64,000 nt of DNA from Parapedobacter sp035556095 (GTDB lineage Bacteria; Bacteroidota; Bacteroidia; Sphingobacteriales; Sphingobacteriaceae): contig NZ_DATMFT010000005.1 in assembly GCF_035556095.1 (NCBI RefSeq), positions 1 to 64,000 on the forward strand, read 5' to 3'. The notes beneath the pieces were generated by a model. The model did no database searches and was not told the origin of the DNA. It was given only the letters and a program-made list of their open reading frames with translations. Positions 42,467-51,652 of this stretch are shown one piece after another (positions within the stretch are counted from its first letter, which is position 1; each line of letters opens with the position of its first letter). The translations under genes and the position numbers were made by a program.

Positions 42467-43671
42467 TGACTATGGATATTACGCAGGTATTTTGGCTTGT
42501 CATTCAATTGTTCTTTTACCAAGGGCTCTTGATGCCAGCGGTACTCCGATTGGTGGGATTTTTGAGGAATACTAGCAAGGTAGGGAGCGATAAAATGCCG
42601 GAGGATATGGGTGAGCATGATTATGCCATCATTGTTACCGCATATGGTCAAAGTAGCCAAGTTCCGGCAGTAGTTAACTCATTGTTGGGTTTAGATTACG
42701 GTACGTTTGATATTTACGTCGTTGCTGACAATTGTGACACCAGTGGATTGAAGTTTGACGCTGAAAAAGTGCATTTACTTACGCCCCCCGTCGAATTGGC
42801 CAATAATGTGAAGTCTCATGCCTATGCTGTTTCGAATTTCGTTCGCAATCACCAGCGTTTGGCAATCATCGATGCGGACAATTTGGTTGATAGCGGCTTT
42901 TTACATGAAATGGATAGATTGTTTGAGCGTGGTTATCGTGCCGTTCAAGGAGTTAGGCGGGCAAAAAATCTAAACACTACCTACGCTTGTTTAGATGAAG
43001 CTGGAGATATCTTTTATCGATATATCGATCGGAAATTATTATTTGAGGCTGGTTCTTCTGCCGCATTATGTGGGTCCGGAATGGCGTTCGAGTCGGATCT
43101 ATATCGCTCTTTTATGAATGATTATAAATTGAGTGGGGCAGGCTTCGATAAGTTATTGCAATATGATATCGTTAAGCAAGGTCTTCGTATAGGGTTTGCG
43201 GAAAAGGCGGTCGTTTTCGATGAGAAAACAGCGGCAACGGATCAATTGGTCAAACAGCGCGCCCGATGGATAAATACGTGGTTTAGATTTTGGGGACTAG
43301 GTTTAAAATTGTCATTATATTCCGTTAAAGGTAGGCGTTCTAATCTGTTTTTTTTCAGCATGATGTTACTTCGGCCGCCACTGTTCCTCTTGATTGGCTT
43401 TCTTGGCTTGGCGTTGATCGTAAATATTTTATTTTATCCGTGGTTTCTACTCCTTTGGGGGCTAGCTATATCGGTATTCATAGGCACATTTCTGATAGCT
43501 TTAAACTATTTTAATGCTGACCGTGCAGTCGTTAATGCCTTGTTTAAGGTTCCGCAATTTGTTTTTTATCAGATAAAGGCGCTTTTCAAATCACGGAGAG
43601 CAAATAAATTGTCGGTGGCTACAGCGCATTATTACGACGCAAAAACTTCCGATATCGAACATGATTCTTGA
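42466..43671 (+). CDS. Membrane glycosyltransferase family 2
   Basis: A 401-residue protein with an N-terminal helix, a GT-A domain and three or four C-terminal helices. Motifs are YAIIVTAYGQSSQVPAVVNS, YVVADNCDTSG, AIIDADNLVD (DxD), LCGSGMAFE, and the QxxRW-type KQRARWINTW. The QRARW site is shared with processive synthases of the cellulose/hyaluronan type, so it may add more than one sugar. ATG 42466 overlaps the acetyltransferase stop by one base, and is preferred over the GTG at 42460. Confidence 0.87.
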   Translation: MTMDITQVFWLVIQLFFYQGLLMPAVLRLVGFLRNTSKVGSDKMPEDMGEHDYAIIVTAYGQSSQVPAVVNSLLGLDYGTFDIYVVADNCDTSGLKFDAEKVHLLTPPVELANNVKSHAYAVSNFVRNHQRLAIIDADNLVDSGFLHEMDRLFERGYRAVQGVRRAKNLNTTYACLDEAGDIFYRYIDRKLLFEAGSSAALCGSGMAFESDLYRSFMNDYKLSGAGFDKLLQYDIVKQGLRIGFAEKAVVFDEKTAATDQLVKQRARWINTWFRFWGLGLKLSLYSVKGRRSNLFFFSMMLLRPPLFLLIGFLGLALIVNILFYPWFLLLWGLAISVFIGTFLIALNYFNADRAVVNALFKVPQFVFYQIKALFKSRRANKLSVATAHYYDAKTSDIEHDS

Positions 43672-43691
43672 CGTAAAGATTATTTAAACTA

Positions 43692-45497
43692 ATGGAACTG
43701 ATTAAGCGAATAGTAAGGCGATATTTAAGCACGTTGGCTTACTTCTATTCTTACCTTAGGTATCGCGTGTTTATTCGTATGGGACTAAGCATTCTAATGG
43801 GGTTATTAGACGGATTCGGCTTGGCTATGTTTATCCCGCTGTTTCAAATGATTGATGGTGAGGGGGGAAGTGGGCAGGATGAGAATTCGGGTGTTGGCTT
43901 TTTGGTGAACGCTATTCAGGGGATAGGAATTGAGTTGACTTTGACGAATACGCTGTCTTTGCTGATTGTATTTTTTGTTTTAAAGGGTGTGGTAGCTTAT
44001 ATAAACCACAACTATGAAGTAATTTTGAAGGAAGCATTCATCAAACAGATTCGATATGATATCGTTGAGGGGCTTACCCGGATGCAATTTAAGTCGTTTG
44101 TTTCCGCTGATGTTGGTAGAATCCAGAATACCGCAACTGGTGAAGTAAATAAGCTCTCGGATGCTTACGCCACCTATTTTGACACGATCCAACAGGGTGT
44201 GCTTATCACGGTTTACATGACTTTTGCATTTACCATTGACGCTTCTTTTGCGGTATTGATTACAATCGGAGGGGTTCTGACTAATTTTCTGTTTACCAGG
44301 ATATTCAACGTTACGAAACGGTTTTCCGCTATTGTTACAGGTGTAGCGCATCGTTATCAGGGGCTGGTAATACAATTCGTGGCGAGTTTTAAGTACCTTA
44401 AGTCTACAGGATCTGTGTCAAAAATGGAAAATATTGTTAAAGACACAGTGGTCGACCTACAGGTTAATAATCGTCGGATGGGACGCATGTATGCACTCTC
44501 AACGGCTGTTAGGGAGCCTTTGCTAATTGTCATCGTTGCCGTTGTGATTTACTTGCAAATTAACTTTTTCGGGGGAAATCTAGGGGGGGTGATTGTAAGC
44601 TTATTGTTTTTCTATCGGGCTCTCGCTGCAGTGATATTGATGCAGTCTTCTTACAACCATTTCCTTGCGGTATCCGGTTCGCTAGACAATATGGTGGCGT
44701 TTGACAATGAGCTAAAGCGTAACTGCGAGGATGACGGCGATGTTTTGCTTGAAAAAGTTCATGGACAGATTATAATGGATGATGTTTCGTTCGGCTATGG
44801 GAATAAGACAATACTGCGCAACATCGACCTTACCGTGAACGCTAACGAAACCCTAGCGGTTGTTGGCGAAAGTGGTAGTGGAAAAACCACGCTAATAAAT
44901 GTGTTGATAGGTCTACTGCCCTCAAACAGTGGCCGTATAACGGTTGGGGGAATTGATTTAGCTCGTTTAAATAAAGCGACATTCAGAAATCGAATAGGTT
45001 ATATCGCGCAAGAGCCAGTGGTATTTAATGATACGATTTTTAATAATGTAACGCTTTGGGATCTGCCTAATGAAGGAAACCGGACGCGTTTTTTTCATGC
45101 GCTCGAACAAGCCTCGTTAGATGAATTTGTTTTGGGATTGCCGGACAAAGAAGAAACGCTTTTGGGGAACAACGGAATTAATATAAGTGGGGGACAAAAA
45201 CAGCGTATCTCAATAGCCCGAGAATTGTATAAAGATATTGATATACTGATACTCGATGAAGCGACATCTGCGTTGGATTCCGAAACGGAGCAGAATATTC
45301 AACATTATATCAATAAGCTAAAAGGACAATTTACGATACTTATTATCGCGCATCGTTTGTCGACGATACGAAACGCCGATCGAATCGCGGTGTTAAGTCA
45401 CGGCGAAATTATCGCTATTGATTCGTTCGATAACCTAAAAGGAAATTCACAGCATTTTAAAAAGATGCTCGATTTTCAAGATTTTGCTTCGCAATGA
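43692..45497 (+). CDS. ABC exporter, possible lipid-linked glycan flippase
   Basis: A 601-residue fused permease-ATPase. The ATPase has Walker A GESGSGKTT, Q-loop AQEPVVFND, signature ISGGQKQRISIAR, Walker B ILILDEATSALD and switch HRLST, all canonical. It lies inside the polymer gene block, and no Wzx-type flippase is seen in the window. It may therefore flip the undecaprenyl-linked repeat, as PglK does in Campylobacter N-glycosylation (inference). A peptide exporter role is less likely in this setting. Its stop overlaps the next GT by ATGA. Confidence 0.85.
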   Translation: MELIKRIVRRYLSTLAYFYSYLRYRVFIRMGLSILMGLLDGFGLAMFIPLFQMIDGEGGSGQDENSGVGFLVNAIQGIGIELTLTNTLSLLIVFFVLKGVVAYINHNYEVILKEAFIKQIRYDIVEGLTRMQFKSFVSADVGRIQNTATGEVNKLSDAYATYFDTIQQGVLITVYMTFAFTIDASFAVLITIGGVLTNFLFTRIFNVTKRFSAIVTGVAHRYQGLVIQFVASFKYLKSTGSVSKMENIVKDTVVDLQVNNRRMGRMYALSTAVREPLLIVIVAVVIYLQINFFGGNLGGVIVSLLFFYRALAAVILMQSSYNHFLAVSGSLDNMVAFDNELKRNCEDDGDVLLEKVHGQIIMDDVSFGYGNKTILRNIDLTVNANETLAVVGESGSGKTTLINVLIGLLPSNSGRITVGGIDLARLNKATFRNRIGYIAQEPVVFNDTIFNNVTLWDLPNEGNRTRFFHALEQASLDEFVLGLPDKEETLLGNNGINISGGQKQRISIARELYKDIDILILDEATSALDSETEQNIQHYINKLKGQFTILIIAHRLSTIRNADRIAVLSHGEIIAIDSFDNLKGNSQHFKKMLDFQDFASQ

Positions 45498-46690
45498 ACC
45501 AGTCTATTCCCACGGTTGTTATTTTAGGTGCCGTAAGGTACGCGAAAGACTTTCATTCTACAAGCCTGAATACGGCCATTTATCTTTCCCAAAGGACACA
45601 TGTTTTATATATCGAAAATCCATTTACAGTTAAAGATCAATTGCGGTTTTCGGTTAAGAAAGCCCCATCAAATCAGAAGGGGCGAAAATCAATTTGTGGC
45701 GTGGACCAATGTATAAGCTCGGACTTGGAGATTATTACACCTCCTGTTGTTTTATCAACACATTTTCTTCCCGAAGGATGGTTATATAGGCGTTTGCAAG
45801 ATATCAATGAATGGCGGTTGGTCTCTTTTATTCGGTTGCAATTGAGAAGACGTGGAATAACGGAATTCGTATTTATCAATTCGTTCAATTTCCATTATCC
45901 AGGTGTCGGTCGGAAACTCAAGCCGTTGTCAAACATCTATCAATGTGTAGACCCACTTGTAATGGATTTTGACAGCAAGCATGGTGTCGTTTCCGAAAAG
46001 ATATTGCTGAATGAATGCGATGCTGTTTTCTGTACAAGTAGCGCATTGTTTGAAGAAAAACGTGCGGTTAATGCTAATACCCATTTTATACCGAATGCTG
46101 CTGATGCTGCGCATTTCCGTAAGGCAACGGAAACGGAGACGCCAATTCATGAGTGTTTGCAACATATCGATCGTCCCATTGTGGGTTATATTGGTACGGT
46201 GGAGCGTAGATTGGATTACGTTTTTTTGAAAGAGCTGTTTGCCAGCAATCTAGATAAGCGGTTTGTTTTTGTGGGACCGGTAAGTCCGGAATTTGTGCCG
46301 GATTGGTTTTATACACAACCCAACGTGGAGCTCATTTCATCGAAAAAGTACGTAGAACTCCCATCTATTATCAAAGGGTTTGACGCGTGTTTGATTCCTT
46401 TCAAGGTTGATTCTGTAAGCCGAACTATTTTTCCATTGAAGTTGTTTGAGTTTCTGGGATCGGGAAAACCTGTTTTGGCAACGAATTTCAACCCAGATTT
46501 GAAAGCATATACAGGTAGTGCCGTGGATTATTGTGGTACTGTAGGCGAGATGAACCTTGCGCTGGACCGAGCATTAAACAATCCAACAGCTGGATTAGCC
46601 ACTCGATTGGAAATAGCGAATCAAAACACTTGGGAACAACGGATTGAGCAAATTATTCACCTTATATCTAAATCTTTTCGAGAAAAATAG
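45494..46690 (+). CDS. GT-B glycosyltransferase (TuaH/GT4-like)
   Basis: A 398-residue protein. The C-terminal half has VGYIGTVERRLDYVFLKEL, RFVFVGPVS, and CLIPFKVDSVSRTIFPLKLF followed by EFLGSGKPVLAT, typical of GT-B enzymes acting on polysaccharides. The N-terminal half has the acceptor domain (VVILGAVRYAKDFHSTS). The gene overlaps the ABC exporter by four bases and is the last of the second glycan block. A long AT-rich gap follows. Confidence 0.82.
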   Translation: MNQSIPTVVILGAVRYAKDFHSTSLNTAIYLSQRTHVLYIENPFTVKDQLRFSVKKAPSNQKGRKSICGVDQCISSDLEIITPPVVLSTHFLPEGWLYRRLQDINEWRLVSFIRLQLRRRGITEFVFINSFNFHYPGVGRKLKPLSNIYQCVDPLVMDFDSKHGVVSEKILLNECDAVFCTSSALFEEKRAVNANTHFIPNAADAAHFRKATETETPIHECLQHIDRPIVGYIGTVERRLDYVFLKELFASNLDKRFVFVGPVSPEFVPDWFYTQPNVELISSKKYVELPSIIKGFDACLIPFKVDSVSRTIFPLKLFEFLGSGKPVLATNFNPDLKAYTGSAVDYCGTVGEMNLALDRALNNPTAGLATRLEIANQNTWEQRIEQIIHLISKSFREK

Positions 46691-46948
46691 TTTAATGATA
46701 AGGAAATTTTTTTCATATTTCCGTATTAAAAAATGGTATGTTTGTTGTTAGTATAAATATTTACGATAAAAAATTTAATCTAATGTGGTTTGGTTTGTGC
46801 TGAATTTAAGTGCTTCCATTTGTTTTTTTATTGAAAGGATATTTGATTTCTTTTGTTGCAGCGGGTTTTTGGGTGAAATTCTTATGAACTGCGTTAGTGA
46901 CTCATATGATTGTTTATTAGGTGTGGATCAATTAAATAATGTAATTTT
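46691..46948 (+). promoter_or_regulatory. AT-rich intergenic region with promoter-like box
   Basis: TATGTTTG at 46737-46744 matches TAnnTTTG exactly, about 200 bases before the hydrolase gene. Upstream, GGAAAT (46702-46707) and ATTTCC (46717-46722) form an inverted repeat that may be a weak terminator of the preceding operon. No gene is seen; frames such as the one at 46883 are shorter than 25 codons and unsupported. The long leader suggests control at RNA level or a second promoter nearer the gene. Confidence 0.45.
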
Positions 46949-48496
46949 ATGAATCCGATGAAAATGTATGGACATCTTGTAGCGGTGTTGGTGCTGGTCG
47001 TTTTGTTTTTTTCTGTTCAATCATGTGCGAAAGACCGTGCCGCCAGCGAGGACCAAGTAGTTGACCCGTTGCCTGATTCTATAGTAAATACGGTTTTATC
47101 GCCTATCCCCATGGATAAATTTATCGGAGCGAATGGAATCCACGAAGATGATTTGGACTGGATGGAGCCGATTGGAACGTTGAGGGCTTACTGCAATTGG
47201 GATTGGTTTCAAGGAGACAGTCCGGAGAATGAACTCATTTTCCAAAACTCGAGGAGCGGTTGGTATTTTGATGATGTGTTCAAACGTATCAAATCGAAAG
47301 GCATCTCTATTGTCATGTGTTTTCAGGGTGCGCCAAAGGGACTCCAAGGTGGCGACGACTTTAAATTCAGTGATAAGCCTATTGATGCGCCCGGACTTAG
47401 TACTACAGATCCTCATTCGTATCGCAAAGTTTCTGAAATGTTGTACCAAATAGCGGCGAGGTACGGCAAAGCCAAGGTTGATGTTGATGCGCTAACCTCG
47501 GATGATAAACTTTCCGGGCTTGGTTTAATCGATTATATCGAGGTTGGAAACGAGCCAGATAAGGATTGGGAGGGTGAAGACGCGGAGTTTTCCCCCGAAG
47601 AGTACGCCGCCATGCTTTCGATATGTTATGACCGTATAAAGGAAGCAGACCCTGAGATGAAGGTCGCAATGGCCGGATTAGCAACCTTAAGTACTGAATA
47701 TGTTGAGCGTATGAGGGACTGGTTCGTTGAGAATCGTCCAGATAAGAAGTTTGCCGCGGATGCGGTAAATGTGCATATTTATGCTTTCAATAATAAAATT
47801 GTGTGGGGGAAAACGTGGCCTTTATTCGGGCCGTCTGAAACGCCGGAGGATGCTCTTTTCAAAAAAAAATCTGCTGAGCTAGTTAATTTTTGTAGAACGC
47901 ATATTCCAAATAGTGAAGTCTGGATTTCTGAATTTGGATGGGACACGAATGCAGAGTCTGTTTTAAGCCCTAAGCCAATCAGCGGAATATCTCTCGAAGA
48001 AACACAAGCCCGTTGGCTTATTAGGGGCTATCTCGAGTTTGCGGCCGCGGGAATTTCACAGGCCCATATGTTTATGCTGGTGGATCCGAGCCAAAATTAT
48101 ATTTCCACTCAATTCGGTACCAGCGGATTGTTGGACCGCACGTTAGCATTTTCGAAGAAAACATCTTGGTATTACGTACACCAATTCAGGGATGCACTGA
48201 CGGGTCTTTATTTTGTTGGTGAGGAGAAAAGCGACAATCCTGATTTGCGCATATATAAATTTATAGATCCGGAAACGAAAATAGGATGCTACGCGGTATG
48301 GATGGCAACATCTACAAATGCTACCGAAAAAGCTTTCGTTTTACCTTTAGATGCCGGTGCTACTGAGGCTACCCTAATCCAACTTCGGTCTGATGATAAA
48401 TCGCCTAGTGCTGATAAACTGTCTATAAATAACAATTCGGTTACTGTTGATGTGTCGGAAAAGCCGATTTTTATCTCCGTAAACAAAATTGATTAA
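46949..48496 (+). CDS. PslG-like glycoside hydrolase lipoprotein (clan A TIM barrel)
   Basis: A 515-residue lipoprotein: signal peptide with lipid Cys at 26 (SVQSC), then a beta/alpha barrel. The acid/base Glu is in IEVGNEPDK (E202) and the nucleophile in VWISEFGWD (E328), the pattern of retaining clan A hydrolases. The C-terminus is a small beta-sandwich (about 430-515). In layout it resembles PslG of Pseudomonas (GH39), an endo-hydrolase coded within its polysaccharide operon. Here it probably trims the polymer made by the upstream genes (inference). GH5 or another clan A family is possible. Confidence 0.8.
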   Translation: MNPMKMYGHLVAVLVLVVLFFSVQSCAKDRAASEDQVVDPLPDSIVNTVLSPIPMDKFIGANGIHEDDLDWMEPIGTLRAYCNWDWFQGDSPENELIFQNSRSGWYFDDVFKRIKSKGISIVMCFQGAPKGLQGGDDFKFSDKPIDAPGLSTTDPHSYRKVSEMLYQIAARYGKAKVDVDALTSDDKLSGLGLIDYIEVGNEPDKDWEGEDAEFSPEEYAAMLSICYDRIKEADPEMKVAMAGLATLSTEYVERMRDWFVENRPDKKFAADAVNVHIYAFNNKIVWGKTWPLFGPSETPEDALFKKKSAELVNFCRTHIPNSEVWISEFGWDTNAESVLSPKPISGISLEETQARWLIRGYLEFAAAGISQAHMFMLVDPSQNYISTQFGTSGLLDRTLAFSKKTSWYYVHQFRDALTGLYFVGEEKSDNPDLRIYKFIDPETKIGCYAVWMATSTNATEKAFVLPLDAGATEATLIQLRSDDKSPSADKLSINNNSVTVDVSEKPIFISVNKID

Positions 48497-48501
48497 TCGA
48501 A

Positions 48502-49728
48502 ATGTCAGCTAAAATTATCGCTAAGCACCTGAATATTGTACATTTGCTCGTCTTAATCAGCTGCTTATTACCTTTTTCTTTAGCGTCTTGTGCTGGGCGT
48601 ATGGACGATAATATCACACCGATTGTCGACAGAGACAGCACGCCTACAAATCCTCCCTCCGAAGGAGAAGGAGAAGGAGAAGGACACGACGACGACTCTA
48701 AGCTGATGCGATTTGAAATAGAATTCGCTGCAGACGCGGCCAATGCCACTATACAACCCGCTATGCTGAAGTTCAATAAGCGTGGGTGGGTAAGCATTGA
48801 GTGGGACGATAATTCATTGGAAGCACTTAAAGCCTTGCCGTATTTAGATGAAAGGTACTACACGGATGGTTGTGGAAATAGAATTAATTATAGCGCGGCA
48901 GTGGCCGTGAATGGGAGAAATCAGTACCACAATGAAGAGGCTGGTTTGATGAGCACGAATGTTACCTATGCGCAAATGAAGATGCTTATCGCGAAAGGCT
49001 GGGATATGGAAAATCATAGCTATTACCATGAGCCAACCGGGAATTACAACTACGGAAATGACCGCGCAAGAAATGTCAGCGAGTTAGACGAGTTGATTTA
49101 TGATCGTATTGGTTACAGAATGAATGGATTGGTCGTTCCAACTAACTATGATGGATTTCCTAGTGCGGCCAAAGACTTTGGGTATCTTTTTTCCACTTCG
49201 CAGGGCACCTTCGATGATCTGCCTCCTGCAGGAAACCCCACATATAAAGACGTACAAGATTTCGATTTGGCACCGAAAGATTTTTCCTCGTTCAATCGGA
49301 TGTTTTATGACGATTGGAATGAAATGAACAAAGCAGTTACGGCAGCTTTCGCAGAGATCATTACGAAGAAAAATCATTATTTTCGTATAGCATCGCATCG
49401 TGTTGACGAGCAGATTTTTGGTGGGTTAATGGAACTCTTTGAGAAATCTGGAAAGGATAATATCTTGATTATCCCGACTCGCGAAGCCATGGAGTATCGA
49501 ATCATGGCTGACCTGCCAATAAGCTATGTTTTCCAAGAGAATAAGCTTTTGGTGGAAATAGATGCTTCTACACTTCCCGACCGGTTTCGTTGGCGGGATT
49601 TGAGTTTTTTGGTAAAACCCGTGGGAATAATTACGGGCGTGAAAACAGTCTCAAATATTGATAGGATAAGTTTCAATGCTGAAACGGGTCTGGTGAACAT
49701 TTTCAAACAGGTAACGGCTTGGGAATAG
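48502..49728 (+). CDS. Polysaccharide deacetylase-like lipoprotein
   Basis: A 408-residue lipoprotein: lipobox LASC with Cys30, an acidic linker EGEGEGEG coded by four GAAGGA units (48661-48684), then a NodB/CE4-like barrel. Motif 1 is SIEWDDNS (D102-D103) and motif 2 is NHSYYHEP (H172, H176), giving the Asp-His-His metal site. The later motifs are less clear, and the C-terminal part is a beta domain. It probably removes acetyl groups from the polymer in the periplasm or at the surface. It lies 5 bases after the hydrolase, and both are lipoproteins, so they likely act together. Confidence 0.78.
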   Translation: MSAKIIAKHLNIVHLLVLISCLLPFSLASCAGRMDDNITPIVDRDSTPTNPPSEGEGEGEGHDDDSKLMRFEIEFAADAANATIQPAMLKFNKRGWVSIEWDDNSLEALKALPYLDERYYTDGCGNRINYSAAVAVNGRNQYHNEEAGLMSTNVTYAQMKMLIAKGWDMENHSYYHEPTGNYNYGNDRARNVSELDELIYDRIGYRMNGLVVPTNYDGFPSAAKDFGYLFSTSQGTFDDLPPAGNPTYKDVQDFDLAPKDFSSFNRMFYDDWNEMNKAVTAAFAEIITKKNHYFRIASHRVDEQIFGGLMELFEKSGKDNILIIPTREAMEYRIMADLPISYVFQENKLLVEIDASTLPDRFRWRDLSFLVKPVGIITGVKTVSNIDRISFNAETGLVNIFKQVTAWE

Positions 49729-49833
49729 CCTTTTAAATTGTTCCTGAATTTGTCAATCTTTAAACTTTTAACCCGCTTTTTTTGTGAAGTTGGGGCTCGT
49801 GGGCAACATCTAAATAAACAACATTAAATCGCT

Positions 49834-50802
49834 ATGGGGAAACAGAATCGTGGTCTCTTTTTAGCCCTCGTAAAGAAGCTAGCTAGTCTTTATACTAAAG
49901 TGAGGTACAGAAATGTTCCGTATAAGTATCTCTATTTTTTCAGGGATACGGTGGCGTGCAAATTATACCAAACAAAGTATTTTTTTGGCGACTACGGTAT
50001 AAAAAAGCCTTATAAAGTAGTAGACTTCTCTGGGGAATTTGGAGCTGAGTTACAATTTGCTCTCCCGTTTGCGTACTGGCATTACCTTAACGGTACATTA
50101 AAGGAGACGGTGTCTACACCGAACACGAAAGAGCTGTATTATTTTTCGCCTAAACACACAGAGACCAACCAACGTCGTACAAATGAAGGTAACTATAACT
50201 ATGAAATTCCTCGAATTATACATAGCCAAGATTACAACATGAAGAAATGGGCTCAGGTTCCATTAAAATCAATTTATCGGAACGATATTTTGGTGTTTAA
50301 AAAGCCGATGCTCATTATCGCTAATAAGTATAATACCGAATGGGATGGCCCACCGGTAAGTTATTTTTCGATAACGGTACTTGATTTTTTTATAAGTCAA
50401 CTTAAACGCAAATATCAAGTCATCTATAATCGCCCCTCTGGCAGCCATATTGTTAATGACAATAGTGATATTCGAGATTTAAACGAGCATGAATGGCTAC
50501 GACAACAGCATCCCGAAGTCATTTTGGTCGATGATCTTTACGCCAAGAATGTCATTAAGGCTAATAATTTCAATCACTTCCAACTGTGTTTATATGCGAA
50601 TTGTGAGAACTTCATATCTGTTCACGGTGGTACTTCTGTATTGGCTAGCTATTTTGGTGGAAAGAATTTGATTTACTCGAGGGCGGGAGGGGAACACTAT
50701 TTCAATTGCTTTTTTGATTTATATCCTAAGCTTGCGAATACCGAGATTATGCTCGCCCAAAAAGAAGAAGAGTTATTTCCGTTGGTAGATAAATTCTTAT
50801 AA
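49834..50802 (+). CDS. Uncharacterised protein, possible glycosyltransferase
   Basis: A 322-residue soluble protein I cannot assign. It has a basic N-terminus, a conserved-looking DFSGEFGAELQFALPFAYWH segment, IHSQDYNMKKWAQVP, and a C-terminal ENFISVHGGTSVLASYFGGK. That last segment resembles the nucleotide-sugar loop of some GT-B or GT61-like enzymes acting on cell-surface glycans. No signal peptide or membrane helix is seen. It is the last plus-strand gene of the glycan region and converges on the GT genes of the PKS-NRPS operon. The gap before it (49729-49833) holds nothing clear. Confidence 0.6.
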   Translation: MGKQNRGLFLALVKKLASLYTKVRYRNVPYKYLYFFRDTVACKLYQTKYFFGDYGIKKPYKVVDFSGEFGAELQFALPFAYWHYLNGTLKETVSTPNTKELYYFSPKHTETNQRRTNEGNYNYEIPRIIHSQDYNMKKWAQVPLKSIYRNDILVFKKPMLIIANKYNTEWDGPPVSYFSITVLDFFISQLKRKYQVIYNRPSGSHIVNDNSDIRDLNEHEWLRQQHPEVILVDDLYAKNVIKANNFNHFQLCLYANCENFISVHGGTSVLASYFGGKNLIYSRAGGEHYFNCFFDLYPKLANTEIMLAQKEEELFPLVDKFL

Positions 50803-50840
50803 CTAAACGGAAGTGGACACCATCAGTGGCAATATCAGCG

Positions 50841-51641
50841 CTAAAAGCTTCGACGGAATTTTTTTATTATCCGGTTCAAAAGACTTCCATCCGTGATAAA
50901 CTTTCTACTGGAGGTCCAAGCCAGTGATTTCGGTTGTTTGATTTGTTGCAGTTTACCAAATCTGTTTCGCAATTTTAACCCTAGATAGCCGTCTTCATTA
51001 GCGCCGGGCGGGTGTTCATAACGGTCAACAGCAATCCCCTGCGTTTTCCTGTAGGCAGACGAGCAACCGTAGATATACATCGCTTTGTCTTTCAGATTTC
51101 CCTGTACGCGTTTGAAAATATCACCTATGGTTTCATAGAAGAAAAAGCTAAGTCTAGTATAGCCAGGTTCGGGTATAAAGGCGAACTTTCCATAAGCTAC
51201 GGCAATCGTTTCGTCGTTAACGAGCGGTTTAATCAGCGAATTGATCCAATAAGGTGAATATATCGTGTCGGCGTCTCCGTTGATAATATATCGTCCTCTA
51301 GCATAATCTAAACCACAGTTTCTCGCATTCTTCACTCCCTGTTTTTCCTCGAACAAGTAAATCGCACCGGCTTGCAAAATCAGGTTTTTTGTTTCATCAG
51401 ACGAGTTGTTGTCTACAACGATGATTTCGGTCGGAAAGTCTGTTGCCGTGTCCGACAATGAAGACAGTGTCTTCAAAATACCTTTCTCTTCGTTATAAGC
51501 CGGGATAACAACAGACACCAACGGTACTGTTTGTTTTTGGAGCCCGTGGATTTTCTTTTTTATTGTTGATATATTTGATAACAACACATCATTTGGCCTA
51601 TTATGTTTGGAAATATAAGATGGAATCCGAATGGGGCGCAT
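50841..51641 (-). CDS. Glycosyltransferase family 2
   Basis: A 266-residue GT-A enzyme: VSVVIPAYNEEKGILKTLSS, VVDNNSSDET, KNARNCGLDYARGRYI, and NGDADT (DxD). There is no membrane helix. It is the last gene of the minus-strand operon that begins with the PKS-NRPS, 11 bases after the GT4. It may add a sugar to the lipopeptide or to a surface glycan; sequence alone does not tell. Confidence 0.88.
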   Translation of the reverse strand: MRPIRIPSYISKHNRPNDVLLSNISTIKKKIHGLQKQTVPLVSVVIPAYNEEKGILKTLSSLSDTATDFPTEIIVVDNNSSDETKNLILQAGAIYLFEEKQGVKNARNCGLDYARGRYIINGDADTIYSPYWINSLIKPLVNDETIAVAYGKFAFIPEPGYTRLSFFFYETIGDIFKRVQGNLKDKAMYIYGCSSAYRKTQGIAVDRYEHPPGANEDGYLGLKLRNRFGKLQQIKQPKSLAWTSSRKFITDGSLLNRIIKKFRRSF

Positions 51642-51652
51642 AGGTGTTAATA

